Positions 1 through 6,042 of a stretch of DNA of 6,042 bases are shown here, piece by piece. Position numbers and translations under genes: made by a program. The stretch lies in contig CAMPBP010000086.1 of assembly GCA_946639085.1 (NCBI GenBank), positions 1 to 6,042 of the forward strand, read 5' to 3'. A model generated the notes under the pieces. The model saw only the letters and a list, made by a program, of their open reading frames with translations. It searched no databases and had not been told where the DNA came from. The stretch's first letter is position 1, and each line of letters starts with the position of its first letter. The stretch comes from an uncultured Lachnospiraceae bacterium. GTDB lineage: Bacteria > Bacillota > Clostridia > Lachnospirales > Lachnospiraceae.

Positions 1-793
1 GAACGGAAAGTTCAAGTTCGTCGATGCTCATATCTACTGCGCTGGTACCTGTTGTCTCAGGCTTCTCGTCAAGAACGGTAAGAGACTTTCCTGAATCGGA
101 AAGGTCGATGAAAAGACTTAAGTGCTCGCTTAATACCTTAGCTGCAAGGCTTACTGCCTCTTCGGGAGCAAGTGTACCGTTTGTATGAACGTCAAGAGTT
201 AACTTGTCGAAATCGGTAACCTGACCTACACGGGTATTCTCAACCGTCATGTTTACACGCTCAACGGGAGTGTAAACAGAGTCGATAGCGATAACGCCGA
301 TGGGAAGATCTTCGTTCTTGTTCTTATCTGCGCTAACGTATCCGCGTCCCTTGGTAATTGTAAGTTCCATATAGAACTTTGTATTCTTGTCACCGCATAC
401 CGTTGCGATCGTCTGGTCGGGATTCATGATCACGATATCGGGATCTACCTGGATATCGGATGCTTTGATGATTCCTTCGCCCGTGAAATCGATATAAGCG
501 GTCTTGGGCTCGTTGGAGTCACTTGTGTTCTTAATAGCGAGCTTCTTAACGTTAAGAATGATCTCGGTAACGTCTTCTTTAACGCCCGGTATGGAACTGA
601 ATTCATGAAGAACGCCTTCGATCTTAACCTGGCTGACTGCTGCGCCGGGGAGTGAAGAAAGCATGATTCTTCTTAAAGAGTTGCCGAGAGTGATACCATA
701 TCCTCTCTCCAAAGGCTCTGCAACGAATCTGCCGTACTTCTTATCTTCAGATTGATCCAACACTTTAATTTCGGGTCTTTCAAAATCAAACAC
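1..793 (-). CDS. rpoA: DNA-directed RNA polymerase subunit alpha, C-terminus cut by window start
   Basis: RpoA dimerises to start assembly of core RNA polymerase, and its C-terminal domain contacts UP elements and activators. My translation gives 264 codons beginning [10 protein letters not shown]. The N-terminal-domain signature [20 protein letters not shown] is at residues 28-47, [20 protein letters not shown] at 62-81, [11 protein letters not shown] at 148-158 and [20 protein letters not shown] at 205-224. The window ends at the start of the alpha-CTD (SIDELELSV), so the DNA- and activator-binding helices are not visible. The start is GTG at 791-793, preceded by AAGGAGG (803-809) at 9-base spacing; the ATG at 810-812 is in another frame and stops after 8 codons. 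It is the last visible gene of the operon, 48 bases after rpsD; rplQ normally follows. Identity is near certain and the GTG start is well supported by the ribosome binding site and family N-terminus. Confidence 0.97.
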   Translation of the reverse strand, partial: MFDFERPEIKVLDQSEDKKYGRFVAEPLERGYGITLGNSLRRIMLSSLPGAAVSQVKIEGVLHEFSSIPGVKEDVTEIILNVKKLAIKNTSDSNEPKTAYIDFTGEGIIKASDIQVDPDIVIMNPDQTIATVCGDKNTKFYMELTITKGRGYVSADKNKNEDLPIGVIAIDSVYTPVERVNMTVENTRVGQVTDFDKLTLDVHTNGTLAPEEAVSLAAKVLSEHLSLFIDLSDSGKSLTVLDEKPETTGTSAVDMSIDELELSV

Positions 794-841
794 AGGATAT
801 TTCCTCCTTCATCATTAAGATAAAATACTTTAAAGTCTTTA

Positions 842-1435
842 TTATTTGGAATATAACTCGACGATAAGCATTTCGTTTACGGGAACATCGATCATTTCTC
901 TTGTGGGAAGGTTCTTTACTGTACCCTTGAAGTTGTCCTGATCTACATCGATCCACTCGGGAACGATTCTTCCGCCCGTAACTTCAATGATGTTTTTGTA
1001 TCTCTGTAATTCCTTGGCCTTATCGGAAAGAGTGATAACGTCTCCTGCCTTGATATGGTATGAAGGAATGTTGATGCACTTTCCGTTTACAAGAACGTGC
1101 TTGTGACCAACTACCTGTCTTGCTTCTCTTCTTGTACGAGCAAATCCCATACGGAATACTACGTTGTCAAGTCTTGACTCAAGCATGGTCATGAGGTTTT
1201 CACCGGTCATGCCATTCATGCGATCAGCCCTCTCGTAGTAGTTTCTGAAGGGCTTCTCAAGCACACCGTAGATGAATTTAGCCTTCTGCTTCTCTCTGAG
1301 CTGAAGACCGTACTCACTCATCTTCTTGCCTGCTCTTGCGCTCTTTCTTTTTGACTTCTTGTCATAACCTAAGAATGTGGGATCCAAGTCAAGGGATCTG
1401 CATCTTTTTAACACAGGTGTTCTGTTTACTGCCAT
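842..1435 (-). CDS. rpsD: 30S ribosomal protein S4 (zinc-independent form)
   Basis: S4 is a primary 16S rRNA binder that nucleates assembly of the 30S body. In enterobacteria it also represses the alpha operon by binding its mRNA leader. The protein has 197 residues, near the usual 200. The S4 RNA-binding domain begins around RLDNVVFRMGFARTRREA (88-105) and runs through HVLVNGK (113-119). The C-terminus EMLIVELYSK is typical. The N-terminal segment (VLKRCRSLDLDPTFLGYDKK) has only one cysteine (C12; the other Cys is C120), so the four-cysteine zinc site of many S4 proteins is absent. The start is supported by AAAGGAA just upstream (about 1443-1450). It lies between rpsK (61 to 62 bases away) and rpoA (48 bases), a clostridial arrangement; in Bacillus rpsD sits elsewhere. 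The spacer to rpsK holds a short palindrome, GCCTTAAGGC (1467-1476), too small to call regulatory. Confidence 0.98.
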   Translation of the reverse strand: MAVNRTPVLKRCRSLDLDPTFLGYDKKSKRKSARAGKKMSEYGLQLREKQKAKFIYGVLEKPFRNYYERADRMNGMTGENLMTMLESRLDNVVFRMGFARTRREARQVVGHKHVLVNGKCINIPSYHIKAGDVITLSDKAKELQRYKNIIEVTGGRIVPEWIDVDQDNFKGTVKNLPTREMIDVPVNEMLIVELYSK

Positions 1436-1497
1436 TTTTTATTTTCCTTTCTGAATATAGTTTACAGCCTTAAGGCCTTCTTCCTACTTAATTAACA

Positions 1498-1890
1498 CTA
1501 TACACGACGTCTCTTGGGAGGACGGCATCCGTTATGAGGTACGGGAGTTACGTCTCTGATAGAAACTACTTCCAAACCACTTGCTGCCAACGCACGGATT
1601 GCTGCTTCACGACCCGAACCGGGTCCCTTTACGAATACGTCAACATATTTCAAGCCATGTACAAGAGCAGCCTTTGTAGCTGTCTCTGCTGCCATCTGTG
1701 CAGCATAGGGAGTAGATTTCTTTGAACCTCTAAATCCAAGACCACCGGCACTTGCCCAACTTAAAGCATTTCCTTCAGCATCTGTAAGTGTAACGATAGT
1801 GTTGTTAAAAGATGCCTGGATATGTGCCTGTCCACGTTCAACGTTTTTCTTAACGCGCTTTTTTGTTACTTTTTTTGCAACTTTAGCCAT
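1498..1890 (-). CDS. rpsK: 30S ribosomal protein S11
   Basis: S11 sits on the 30S platform next to the 3' end of 16S rRNA and the mRNA exit region. The protein is 130 residues, the normal size. A lysine-rich N-terminus is followed by [18 protein letters not shown] (20-37), the central [17 protein letters not shown] (49-65), [14 protein letters not shown] (88-101) and the invariant C-terminal [12 protein letters not shown] (119-130). The ribosome binding site is weak: GTAGGTT, with its AGGTT at 1899-1903, about 8 bases before the ATG. It lies only 35 bases downstream of rpsM, so translational coupling or re-initiation could contribute. Nothing is truncated. The long open frames opposite this gene on the plus strand lack family features and are shadows. 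Confidence 0.98.
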   Translation of the reverse strand: MAKVAKKVTKKRVKKNVERGQAHIQASFNNTIVTLTDAEGNALSWASAGGLGFRGSKKSTPYAAQMAAETATKAALVHGLKYVDVFVKGPGSGREAAIRALAASGLEVVSIRDVTPVPHNGCRPPKRRRV

Positions 1891-1925
1891 GATAAACTAA
1901 CCTACTTTCAACCTTTCATTCACAA

Positions 1926-2294
1926 TTATTTCTTCTTGTTAGCAACTGTACGCTTCGGACCCTTTCTGGTACGAGCGTTTGTCTTGGTCTTCTGACCACG
2001 AACGGGAAGACCTTTACGGTGACGGATACCTCTGTAGCATCCGATTTCCTGAAGTCTCTTGATGTTAAGAGCTGTCTCACGGCGAAGATCACCTTCTACC
2101 ATGTAATGCTCCTCGATAACTTCACTGATCTTCTTAACTTCTTCGTCTGTAAGGTCTCTAACACGAGTGTCAGGGTTAACCTTTGCAGCTTCCAAAATCT
2201 TGTTTGAGCTTGTTCTTCCTATTCCGTAGATATAGGTAAGTCCGATCTCAACACGTTTTTCTCTGGGTAAGTCAATACCTGCGATACGAGCCAT
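1926..2294 (-). CDS. rpsM: 30S ribosomal protein S13
   Basis: S13 forms part of the 30S head, contacts the P-site tRNA through its basic tail and makes inter-subunit bridges with the 50S. The protein is 122 residues with the standard N-terminus [20 protein letters not shown], the helix-hairpin-helix-like region [14 protein letters not shown] (21-34) and the diagnostic [18 protein letters not shown] (86-103), ending in a lysine-rich tail. A strong ribosome binding site, GGAGGAA (2301-2307), sits 6 bases before the ATG. This is the first gene after the 230-base hairpin-rich spacer, so it corresponds to the first gene of the alpha operon in enterobacteria. If that spacer is regulatory, rpsM is the cistron most directly affected, with rpsK, rpsD and rpoA following by coupling or read-through. 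Confidence 0.98.
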   Translation of the reverse strand: MARIAGIDLPREKRVEIGLTYIYGIGRTSSNKILEAAKVNPDTRVRDLTDEEVKKISEVIEEHYMVEGDLRRETALNIKRLQEIGCYRGIRHRKGLPVRGQKTKTNARTRKGPKRTVANKKK

Positions 2295-2335
2295 TTACGT
2301 TTCCTCCATTTCTTTGCGCGGCTACACGCTATGTT

Positions 2336-2520
2336 CGCCAATTGGCGCGGCACTTATGTGCCATACTGATTGATTGGGGATTTACATCCCGGCCGGATCG
2401 GCATCCGGCTTTTCCGACAAGGTACGAGCTCCCGTATTATGAGCTCTTGCGGTATCAAAAGTATCTTATACGTAGGCTCGCTACGATATATATACTTTAA
2501 ATCCGTTGTGTTACCGGATT
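2336..2520 (-). promoter_or_regulatory. Cluster of seven successive hairpins in the rpmJ-rpsM spacer (candidate structured mRNA leader)
   Basis: Seven inverted repeats follow one another with little space between. In mRNA order, with plus-strand arm positions: H1 2500-2505/2515-2520 (6 bp, 9-nt loop); H2 2458-2464/2492-2498 (7 bp) enclosing CGTAG/CTACG at 2471-2475/2481-2485; H3 GAGCTC twice, 2426-2431/2441-2446; H4 GCCGGAT/ATCCGGC, 2392-2398/2403-2409 (7 bp, 4-nt loop); H5 GGGAT/ATCCC, 2377-2381/2386-2390, with a GUAA (GNRA) loop in the mRNA; H6 GGCAC/GTGCC, 2349-2353/2358-2362; H7 the palindrome CGCCAATTGGCG, 2336-2347. The last hairpin ends about 28 bases before the rpsM ribosome binding site. 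H2 is followed by UUUU in the transcript. I found no convincing open reading frame or sigma-A promoter here. In E. coli the S4 translational operator precedes rpsM, so an autoregulatory leader is one plausible reading; a palindromic-repeat insertion or plain attenuator are others. The pairings are seen by eye; the function is inference. Confidence 0.55.
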
Positions 2521-2524
2521 CGGA

Positions 2525-2638
2525 TTAGCCCTGAACCTGTTTGTGCTTGGGATTTTCACAGATGATTCTGATCTTTCCCTTGCGCTTGATAACTTTACAC
2601 TTGTCGCAAATCGGTTTAACTGAAGATCTTACTTTCAT
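2525..2638 (-). CDS. rpmJ: 50S ribosomal protein L36 (zinc-ribbon form)
   Basis: L36 is the smallest 50S protein and stabilises 23S rRNA near the L11/L6 region late in assembly. The 37-codon frame translates as [20 protein letters not shown] followed by [17 protein letters not shown], a full-length family match. The zinc ribbon C11-x2-C14-x12-C27-x4-H32 is complete, so this is the zinc-binding version, not the zinc-free paralogue induced in zinc shortage. A near-perfect ribosome binding site, AAGGAGG (2644-2650), stands 5 bases before the ATG. It follows infA after 148 bases that hold a terminator-like hairpin, and it is separated from rpsM by the 230-base structured spacer. It is therefore the most isolated gene of the cluster. 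Confidence 0.97.
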   Translation of the reverse strand: MKVRSSVKPICDKCKVIKRKGKIRIICENPKHKQVQG

Positions 2639-2714
2639 AGTTGCCTCCTTTCAGTTCTCCAAGTTACGTGCTCTTTTCCGCTTAAAAAGGGCATAATACC
2701 CCCTCTACGCACGA

Positions 2715-2747
2715 AAAAGGCCGAGTATTAGTGTACCACGGCCTTTT
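2715..2747 (-). terminator. Terminator-like hairpin between infA and rpmJ
   Basis: The perfect 9-bp inverted repeat AAAAGGCCG (2715-2723) and CGGCCTTTT (2739-2747) encloses a 15-base loop. In the direction of transcription the right arm ends in five U residues (down to 2714), the usual layout of a Rho-independent terminator. Because the arms are A-rich on one side and T-rich on the other, it could also act on plus-strand transcripts, although no plus-strand gene is seen. All genes on both sides are co-oriented, so full termination would cut rpmJ and the alpha genes off from the spc genes unless a new promoter lies downstream. Partial termination (attenuation) is a plausible alternative. The long loop lowers the expected strength. 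Confidence 0.65.
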
Positions 2748-2786
2748 GCTTAATGCAACAATTATTTTTTGTTTTTTACAACTTTT

Positions 2787-3005
2787 TTACTTATCTCTCC
2801 AAATGATCCTTCCCTTGGTAAGATCATAGGGTGAAAGTTCCAGTGTAACTTTGTCACCGGGAAGAATTCTGATGAAGTTCTGACGAAGCTTACCGCTGAT
2901 GTGGGCAAGCACCTGATGTCCGTTTTCAAGTTCAACCTTGAACATTGTGTTGGGAAGTTTTTCGACTACGGTTCCTTCAATTTCAATTACGTCTGATTTC
3001 GACAT
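2787..3005 (-). CDS. infA: Translation initiation factor IF-1
   Basis: IF-1 binds the 30S A site with IF-2 and IF-3 and tunes selection of the initiator tRNA. The protein is 72 residues, exactly the family length. It is a single S1-type OB fold: [20 protein letters not shown] (7-26), [19 protein letters not shown] (29-47), [18 protein letters not shown] (50-67). AAGGAGT (3011-3017) lies 5 bases before the ATG. It follows map after 28 bases. In Bacillus and many Clostridia a small KOW-domain RNA-binding protein gene lies between map and infA; none fits here. A terminator-like hairpin lies about 40 bases downstream of its stop codon. Confidence 0.98.
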   Translation of the reverse strand: MSKSDVIEIEGTVVEKLPNTMFKVELENGHQVLAHISGKLRQNFIRILPGDKVTLELSPYDLTKGRIIWRDK

Positions 3006-3033
3006 GCATTACTCCTTATATATGTGCTGGTTA

Positions 3034-3789
3034 TCATTGTCTGAGTGTAAGTATTTCGGGCTCGCCGTCCGTTATTAAGATCGTGTTCTCATAATGTGCG
3101 GAAAGGCTTCCGTCTTCGGTAACGACCGTCCAGTCGTCATCGAGCCAGCATACTTCCCAGCCGCCCATATTGATCATCGGTTCGATTGCAAGCGTCATTC
3201 CGGCCTCAAGTTTTATACCCTTTCTGTTCTGTCTGAAGTTGGGTATCTGAGGATCTTCATGCAGCTTTGTTCCTATGCCGTGGCCTACAAGATCTTTTAC
3301 TATTCCGTATCCGAAGGGTGTTACATAATCGTCAATGGCTGCGGAGATGTCATAAAGATGATTTCCGGCCTTAGCCATCTTGATACCTTCAAAGAAAGCC
3401 TGTTTTGTAACGTCAAGAAGCTGCTGCGCCTCGGGAGATATCTTTCCTACCGGATATGTTCTTGCCATATCGGAGTGATATCCTTTATAGATAAGACCAC
3501 AGTCAAGGCTTACGATATCGCCTTCTTTTATCTTGTGATTCTTATTGGGTATACCGTGAACGACCTCGTCGTTTACCGATACACACACCGAAGCGGGATA
3601 ACCGTTGTAGTGAAGGAAGTTCGGAATGCAACCTCTGCTCCTTATAAGCCTCTCGCCTTCTTTATCAATGTCGAGTGTAGAGATACCGGGCTCGATCATC
3701 TTGCCCATCTCTTCATATACTTCACTTAAAATCCTGCACGATTCTCTCATAAGTTCGATCTCGTGAGGAGATTTAATTGAAACTGACAT
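3034..3789 (-). CDS. map: Methionine aminopeptidase, type I
   Basis: This cytosolic metalloenzyme removes the N-terminal methionine from new proteins when the second residue is small. I take the start at 3787-3789, giving 251 residues (MSVSIKSPHEIELMRESC), because AAAGGA (3796-3801) is placed 6 bases upstream and the family N-terminus begins here. The frame is open 16 codons further up (to 3837), but that extension overlaps adk by 35 bases and has no family resemblance. All five metal ligands are present: D96 and D107 (SLDCG, HSDMART), H170 (GHGIG), E203 (AIEP) and E234 (HYEN). The substrate-contacting histidines H78 (VVHGIP) and H177 are also kept. With no N-terminal SecA-like zinc extension it is the short type Ia form. 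The gap to adk is 13 bases, implying coupled translation. Confidence 0.96.
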   Translation of the reverse strand: MSVSIKSPHEIELMRESCRILSEVYEEMGKMIEPGISTLDIDKEGERLIRSRGCIPNFLHYNGYPASVCVSVNDEVVHGIPNKNHKIKEGDIVSLDCGLIYKGYHSDMARTYPVGKISPEAQQLLDVTKQAFFEGIKMAKAGNHLYDISAAIDDYVTPFGYGIVKDLVGHGIGTKLHEDPQIPNFRQNRKGIKLEAGMTLAIEPMINMGGWEVCWLDDDWTVVTEDGSLSAHYENTILITDGEPEILTLRQ

Positions 3790-3802
3790 ACCTAATCCTT
3801 TC

Positions 3803-4444
3803 TTAACCCAGGATGGCAACAATGTTATTAAAGACATCGTTCATCGACACCGTCCCATCCACTTCTTTTAAGATATTCTTCTTTGAGTAGAACTCAATAA
3901 GAGGCTGGGTCTGCTTGTGATATACGTCAAGTCTGCTCTTAACGGTTTCGGGCTTGTCATCGTCACGAAGAATGAGTTTTTCCCCGCACTTGTCGCAAAT
4001 GCCTTCAACCTTTGTGGGTGCGTATACAACATGGTATGTGGCACCGCAGTTTACGCATGCTCTTCTTCCCGACATACGATTGATGATGTTCTCATCGGGA
4101 ACTTCAACGTTGATCGCATAATCGATCTTGTCGCCAAGCTTGTTAAGAGCATCTTCCAATACTTCCGCCTGCGGAATGGTACGGGGGAATCCGTCGAGAA
4201 CGTAACCGTTCTTGCAGTCATCCTGAGCCACTCTGTCAAGAAGTATCTTTACAGTAAGTTCATCGGGAACAAGCTGTCCCTTATCCATATATTGTTTAGC
4301 TTCCTTACCAAGCTCTGTTCCGTTCTTAATGTTGGCACGGAAAATGTCGCCTGTTGAAACGTGAGGTAAGCCGTATTTTTCACAGATCATTTCAGCCTGA
4401 GTACCTTTGCCGGCACCCGGAGCCCCTAACATTATTATTTTCAT
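3803..4444 (-). CDS. adk: Adenylate kinase, long form with zinc-binding lid
   Basis: Adk interconverts ATP plus AMP with two ADP in the cytosol and sets the adenylate energy charge. The protein is 213 residues. The P-loop GAPGAGKGT is at 7-15, the AMP-binding region STGDIFR at 30-36, DGFPRT at 84-89 and GRRAC, opening the lid, at 126-130. The lid carries four cysteines, C130-x2-C133 and C150-x2-C153, the structural zinc site common in Gram-positive adenylate kinases. CAGGAGAC (4455-4462) serves as ribosome binding site, though its spacing to the ATG (about 11 bases) is on the long side. It follows secY after 69 bases that contain a terminator-like hairpin and precedes map closely, the order secY-adk-map typical of Firmicutes. 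Confidence 0.98.
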   Translation of the reverse strand: MKIIMLGAPGAGKGTQAEMICEKYGLPHVSTGDIFRANIKNGTELGKEAKQYMDKGQLVPDELTVKILLDRVAQDDCKNGYVLDGFPRTIPQAEVLEDALNKLGDKIDYAINVEVPDENIINRMSGRRACVNCGATYHVVYAPTKVEGICDKCGEKLILRDDDKPETVKSRLDVYHKQTQPLIEFYSKKNILKEVDGTVSMNDVFNNIVAILG

Positions 4445-4476
4445 TCTCTTTTTCGTCTCCTGTTTAACGCAAAAGC

Positions 4477-4503
4477 CTCGGGGCAGGAAAACCCTGCTCC
4501 GAG
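4477..4503 (-). terminator. Terminator-like hairpin between secY and adk
   Basis: The arms CTCGGGGCAGG (4477-4487) and CCTGCTCCGAG (4493-4503) pair over 11 positions around a 5-base loop. In the transcript one internal position is an A-C mismatch (it would be a G-U pair on the opposite strand), the loop is GUUUU and the hairpin is followed by GCUUUUGCG. The stem is very GC-rich, but the U-tract has only four residues and starts two bases after the stem. It is best read as a partial terminator or as an mRNA-stabilising 3' structure for the upstream ribosomal-protein and secY segment. It lies 10 bases after the secY stop. Confidence 0.55.
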
Positions 4504-4513
4504 ATTATATGCA

Positions 4514-5830
4514 TTACTGATTTAAAAATCCCTTGTAATTTCTTACAAGCATCATACTCTCAATCTGATTAAGTGTTTCAATGATAACACTTACGATAAT
4601 GATAAGGCTGGTGCCGAGGAATGTAACCTCTGCTTTGAACAGACCGTAGAAAATGTAGGGAAGAATACCTACGATAACAAGGCCTACACCGCCGATGAAT
4701 ATGATGGCGTTCAATATCGTTGTAAGATAGTCGCTGGTGGGCTTACCGGGTCTGATACCGGGGATAAAGCCGTTGGACTTCTTTAAGTTGTCCGCAAACT
4801 CAATAGGGTTAAATGTAATTGATGTGTAGAAGTATGCAAATACGATTACGAGCAAGCAATATACAAGTAAACCGATGGAATATACGGGCTGTGTTTTGTC
4901 TACCCAGTATCTTGAGCTTAAGAACTTAAGAATCGTGTTCCAAGCGCCCGTTCCCGAGTAGCCTGCAAATCTGGAGATAATTCCCGGTGTCTGCATAAGT
5001 GATGATGCAAAGATGATCGGGATAACTCCGGCGGTATTGATTCTGATGGGAAGGTTCGAAGCCGTTCCTCCACCCATCTTGCCGCCTGCCTGCGATCTTC
5101 TTGCGTACTGTACGGGGATCTTTCTAAGACCCGAGTTAAGAAGTACTACAAGCATGATCATAAGAACCAAAATGGCTATGATGATCGCAGCCGAAAGTAT
5201 TGCGGTTGCAATTCTCTTTCCGTTTACAAACTGAGCAAACAATGCCGACATATCCTGAGGGATACGTGAAATAATGTTGACAAGAAGGATAATGGAGATA
5301 CCGTTACCGATACCCTTTTCCGTTATTCTCTCGCCGATCCACATTACGAATGCACTGCCTGCGGTAAGTGCCATGATTGCAGTGATGACGTTTAATGCAT
5401 TGAATTTCTGCAAAAGTCCCGAACTGCCGAATGAGATCGTCATGGCTGTGGATTCGATAAGTGCAAGAGCAACCGTCACATAACGTGTTATGGACGCAAT
5501 CTTCTTACGACCTTCTCCGCCTTCTTTCTGCATCTCTTCAAGTGCCGGAATGGCAATTGTAAGAAGCTGCATGATGATCGAAGAAGTAATGTAAGGTGTA
5601 ATGTTAAGTGCCAATAATGACATACTTAAAAATGAACCACCAGTGAATGCATCCAAAAAGTTAAAAGCGTCGCCGGTCTGCTGTGAGAACCAGCTTGCAA
5701 AATAGCCTCTGTCAACGCCGGGAACCGGAAGCTGACATCCGATACGTACTATGATGATCATAAGTAACGTATATAAAAGCTTTTCTCTGATTTCTTTAAT
5801 CTTTAATGCATCTCTAAGTGTCTTAATCAT
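4514..5830 (-). CDS. secY: Preprotein translocase channel subunit SecY
   Basis: SecY forms the membrane pore through which SecA pushes exported proteins and by which ribosomes insert membrane proteins; SecE and SecG are its partners. The protein is 438 residues, usual for the family, with ten hydrophobic spans by eye near 18-37, 66-95, 112-133, 145-166, 173-190, 208-232, 265-283, 316-338, 369-393 and 402-420. The plug region FTGGSFLSMSLLALNITPYI is at 62-81. IGERITEKGIGNGISIIL (165-182), the cytosolic loop RRSQAGGKMGGGTASNLPIR (244-263) and the SecA/ribosome-contact loop GFIPGIRPGKPTSDYL (354-369) are all intact. Its ATG overlaps the rplO stop by one base (TGATG). The ribosome binding site GAGGTGATC (5833-5841) lies inside the end of rplO, so translation is likely coupled. 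Confidence 0.98.
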   Translation of the reverse strand: MIKTLRDALKIKEIREKLLYTLLMIIIVRIGCQLPVPGVDRGYFASWFSQQTGDAFNFLDAFTGGSFLSMSLLALNITPYITSSIIMQLLTIAIPALEEMQKEGGEGRKKIASITRYVTVALALIESTAMTISFGSSGLLQKFNALNVITAIMALTAGSAFVMWIGERITEKGIGNGISIILLVNIISRIPQDMSALFAQFVNGKRIATAILSAAIIIAILVLMIMLVVLLNSGLRKIPVQYARRSQAGGKMGGGTASNLPIRINTAGVIPIIFASSLMQTPGIISRFAGYSGTGAWNTILKFLSSRYWVDKTQPVYSIGLLVYCLLVIVFAYFYTSITFNPIEFADNLKKSNGFIPGIRPGKPTSDYLTTILNAIIFIGGVGLVIVGILPYIFYGLFKAEVTFLGTSLIIIVSVIIETLNQIESMMLVRNYKGFLNQ

Positions 5831-6042
5831 CAGATCACCTCAGCTGTTCCACCAAGTTTCTCAATCTTCTCTTTAGCTGACTCACTAAAAGCGTTTACCT
5901 TAACATTGAGTTTTTTGGTAAGTTCACCGTTGCCGAGAATCTTAACACCATCAGCGGGATCTTTGATGATTCCCTTAGCGATAAGTGCTTCTACGTCAAC
6001 TGTTGCGCCGTCATCAAAGCTATCAAGCACACTTAAATTGAT
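5830..6042 (-). CDS. rplO: 50S ribosomal protein L15, C-terminal part (start outside window)
   Basis: L15 binds 23S rRNA and helps late 50S assembly. Only the last 70 residues lie in the window; the frame is open through position 6042, so the gene continues beyond it. An in-frame GTG at 6028-6030 is an internal valine, not a start, because the upstream residues INLS already match the family. Visible landmarks are [15 protein letters not shown], then [20 protein letters not shown], ending [17 protein letters not shown]. The stop TGA overlaps the secY ATG, as in many spc operons. The final codons (GAG GTG ATC) double as the secY ribosome binding site. Confidence 0.95.
   Translation of the reverse strand: MNLSVLDSFDDGATVDVEALIAKGIIKDPADGVKILGNGELTKKLNVKVNAFSESAKEKIEKLGGTAEVI

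Noticed and set aside
1467..1476. Palindrome GCCTTAAGGC in the rpsK-rpsD spacer, and ACTTTAAAGT (827-836) in the rpsD-rpoA spacer
   Set aside because: Each is only 10 bases with little stem potential; such palindromes are expected by chance in AT-rich spacers.
2421..2460. Promoter in the rpmJ-rpsM spacer from TTGATA and TAATAC-like hexamers in the transcript direction
   Set aside because: The spacing is only 11 to 13 bases, too short for a sigma-A promoter, and the bases also form hairpin H3.
2676..2702. Second possible hairpin before rpmJ (AGGG and CCCT around TATTATG, then TTTTT)
   Set aside because: The stem is only about 4 bp and the adjacent G-run allows several registers; it is too weak to call a terminator. 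TATTAT there was also considered as a -10 box but has no acceptable -35.
3094..3729. 211-residue plus-strand open frame opposite map
   Set aside because: It is antisense to a gene with complete catalytic residues, shows no recognisable domain, and is explained by codon bias of the real gene. The same holds for the other plus-strand frames opposite rpsK, rpsM, adk and secY.
3790..3837. Upstream in-frame ATG that would lengthen map to 267 residues and overlap adk
   Set aside because: The added 16 residues do not resemble the family N-terminus, and a well-placed AAAGGA precedes the shorter start at 3789.
4051..4239. 62-residue minus-strand frame inside adk
   Set aside because: It lies wholly within adk in another frame, with no ribosome binding site or family features.

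Overview
The window is a piece of the chromosomal ribosomal-protein super-operon (the spc-to-alpha operon junction) of a Clostridia-type Firmicute. Every gene lies on the minus strand, so transcription runs from position 6042 towards position 1. The order of transcription is rplO (3' end only), secY, adk, map, infA, rpmJ, rpsM, rpsK, rpsD, rpoA (cut by the window start). The placement of rpsD between rpsK and rpoA, the S4 protein without its N-terminal zinc cysteines, the four-cysteine zinc lid of Adk and the wording of RpoA all point to Clostridia. Lachnospiraceae is my best guess, from memory of family sequences and not from a search.

Layout by region: 5830-6042 holds the L15 tail, coupled to secY by a one-base stop/start overlap. 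4514-5830 is the SecY translocon channel. 4445-4513 carries a terminator-like hairpin. 3034-4444 holds adk and map with 13 bases between them. 2787-3005 is IF-1. 2639-2786 carries a strong inverted repeat with a U-tract. 2525-2638 is the 37-codon rpmJ. 2295-2524 is an unusual 230-base spacer filled with seven successive hairpins. 842-2294 holds rpsM, rpsK and rpsD, and 1-793 is rpoA, starting at GTG.

The genes work together as a growth-rate module. S13, S11, S4, L15 and L36 are ribosome parts, and IF-1 starts translation. SecY inserts and exports nascent proteins, Map removes their initiator methionine, Adk keeps adenine nucleotides balanced, and RpoA nucleates RNA polymerase assembly.

I see no mobile element, CRISPR array, tRNA, rRNA or foreign gene. 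No new protein system is present. The main item worth following up is the non-coding hairpin cluster between rpmJ and rpsM. It sits where the S4-regulated alpha-operon leader lies in enterobacteria, and it comes together with two internal terminator-like hairpins upstream.
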